Both the position numbers and the translations under genes were made by a program. A stretch of DNA of 13,930 nt from positions 1 through 13,930 of the forward strand of contig CAJTMG010000039.1 of the NCBI GenBank assembly GCA_910577405.1. Direction: 5' to 3'. Of the stretch, positions 13,764 through 13,930 are shown piece by piece. Below the pieces are notes generated by a model that worked only from the letters and a program-made list of their open reading frames with translations, had not been told where the DNA came from and searched no databases. The first letter of the stretch is position 1; every line of letters starts with the position of its first letter. This stretch comes from an uncultured Oscillibacter sp. GTDB lineage: Bacteria; Bacillota; Clostridia; Oscillospirales; Oscillospiraceae.

Positions 13764-13792
13764 CTTAGAGCCTGTTTAAAATCTTTTGACAA
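13764..13792 (-). promoter_or_regulatory. possible hybrid promoter at the IS-leader junction
   Basis: On the minus strand TTGTCA (complement of 13787-13792, inside the IS end) is followed after exactly 17 bp by TCTAAG (complement of 13764-13769), which spans the junction. That is 5/6 and 4/6 to consensus. Transcription would start near 13757 and enter the array about 16 nt later. It is a prediction from spacing and match only. Confidence 0.35.
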
Positions 13793-13930
13793 ACGAGAAG
13801 GAAAAGCAGATAAAAAGGGAAAACAGGCAGGAGATGATGGCGAATGCGTCAATATCCAAGCGATATCAGGCGGGAAGAGTATGAAGAGATACGAGAGGAT
13901 TTAGAAGGAGCAAGGAAAAAGACGCGCCCC
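13768..13930 (+). mobile_element. left end of an IS5-family insertion sequence
   Basis: GAGCCTGTTTAAAATCTTTT at 13768-13787 has the look of the terminal inverted repeat of IS5-group elements. It is flanked outside by TTA (13765-13767), which suits the 3-bp target duplications common in ISL2/IS1031-type members. The transposase gene starts 76 bp further in. The right end is outside the window, so the inverted repeat and target duplication cannot be confirmed. The element lies 26 bp from the leader-side CRISPR repeat. Confidence 0.7.
13844..13930 (+). CDS. IS5-family transposase, N-terminal part (cut by window end)
   Basis: The first 29 codons are present and open to the window edge. The peptide begins MRQYPSDIRREEYEEIRE and continues LEGARKKTRP, matching the N-terminal domain of IS5-type DDE transposases ('YPSDITREQFEIIRPLLE--RK-TRP'), which lies before the catalytic domain. 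AGGAG at 13829-13833 sits ten bases before ATG 13844. Two ATGs at 13834 and 13837 open another frame that stops after 16 codons or fewer and are not used. Whether the gene is intact cannot be told from here. Confidence 0.75.
   Translation, partial: MRQYPSDIRREEYEEIREDLEGARKKTRP

Overview
The window looks like a chromosomal stretch of an anaerobic, moderately GC-rich Firmicute, probably a gut Clostridia (Oscillospiraceae/Lachnospiraceae type). This is inferred from strong AGGAGG-type ribosome binding sites, AT-rich promoter regions next to GC-richer genes, a type I-C CRISPR repeat, and the mix of families (an SSS symporter followed by tiny membrane proteins, an AraC-EamA-DUF2000 operon, an IS5-type element). 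No rRNA or tRNA gene is visible, so the genus cannot be fixed.

Layout. (1) Positions 1-590 hold the remains of a minus-strand heavy-metal P-type ATPase gene, a hairpin terminator and AT-rich sequence. (2) Positions 594-9540 carry a plus-strand catabolic cluster: a consensus promoter; a 510-aa fusion of two type I 3-dehydroquinate-dehydratase-like domains; two zinc-dependent medium-chain dehydrogenases; a long intercistronic hairpin; a Gfo/Idh/MocA (inositol-dehydrogenase-like) enzyme; a GntR/LacI-type hybrid regulator with its own promoter; a radical SAM enzyme with a CX4CX2C cluster motif; a sodium:solute symporter; and two overlapping membrane micro-ORFs of 37 and 43 aa. (3) Positions 9541-10460 are a gene graveyard: an unidentified C-terminal fragment, a scrap of an aldo/keto reductase, and a broken LysE-family exporter on the minus strand. 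(4) Positions 10552-12729 are a compact overlapping operon of an AraC-type regulator, an EamA-type exporter and a DUF2000 protein. (5) Positions 12769-13741 are a type I-C CRISPR array with 15 identical 33-nt repeats and 14 spacers, transcribed on the minus strand by repeat orientation. (6) From about 13768 to the window end is the left end of an IS5-family insertion sequence, inserted 26 bp from the leader-side repeat.

How it fits together. The symporter would import a solute. The IolG-like enzyme and the two dehydrogenases would oxidise or reduce hydroxyl/keto groups, and the Schiff-base lysine enzyme would remove water from a cyclic beta-hydroxy-ketone. The GntR/LacI regulator would sense a small ligand. 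Together this suggests a pathway for a cyclitol or hydroaromatic acid (inositol-, quinate- or shikimate-like). The substrate is inference: the dehydratase keeps the catalytic Lys/His/Glu/Arg set in its second half only, and its closing-lid glutamine seems to be replaced. This cluster is the best candidate for an undescribed system. The IS-CRISPR junction is the second point of interest.
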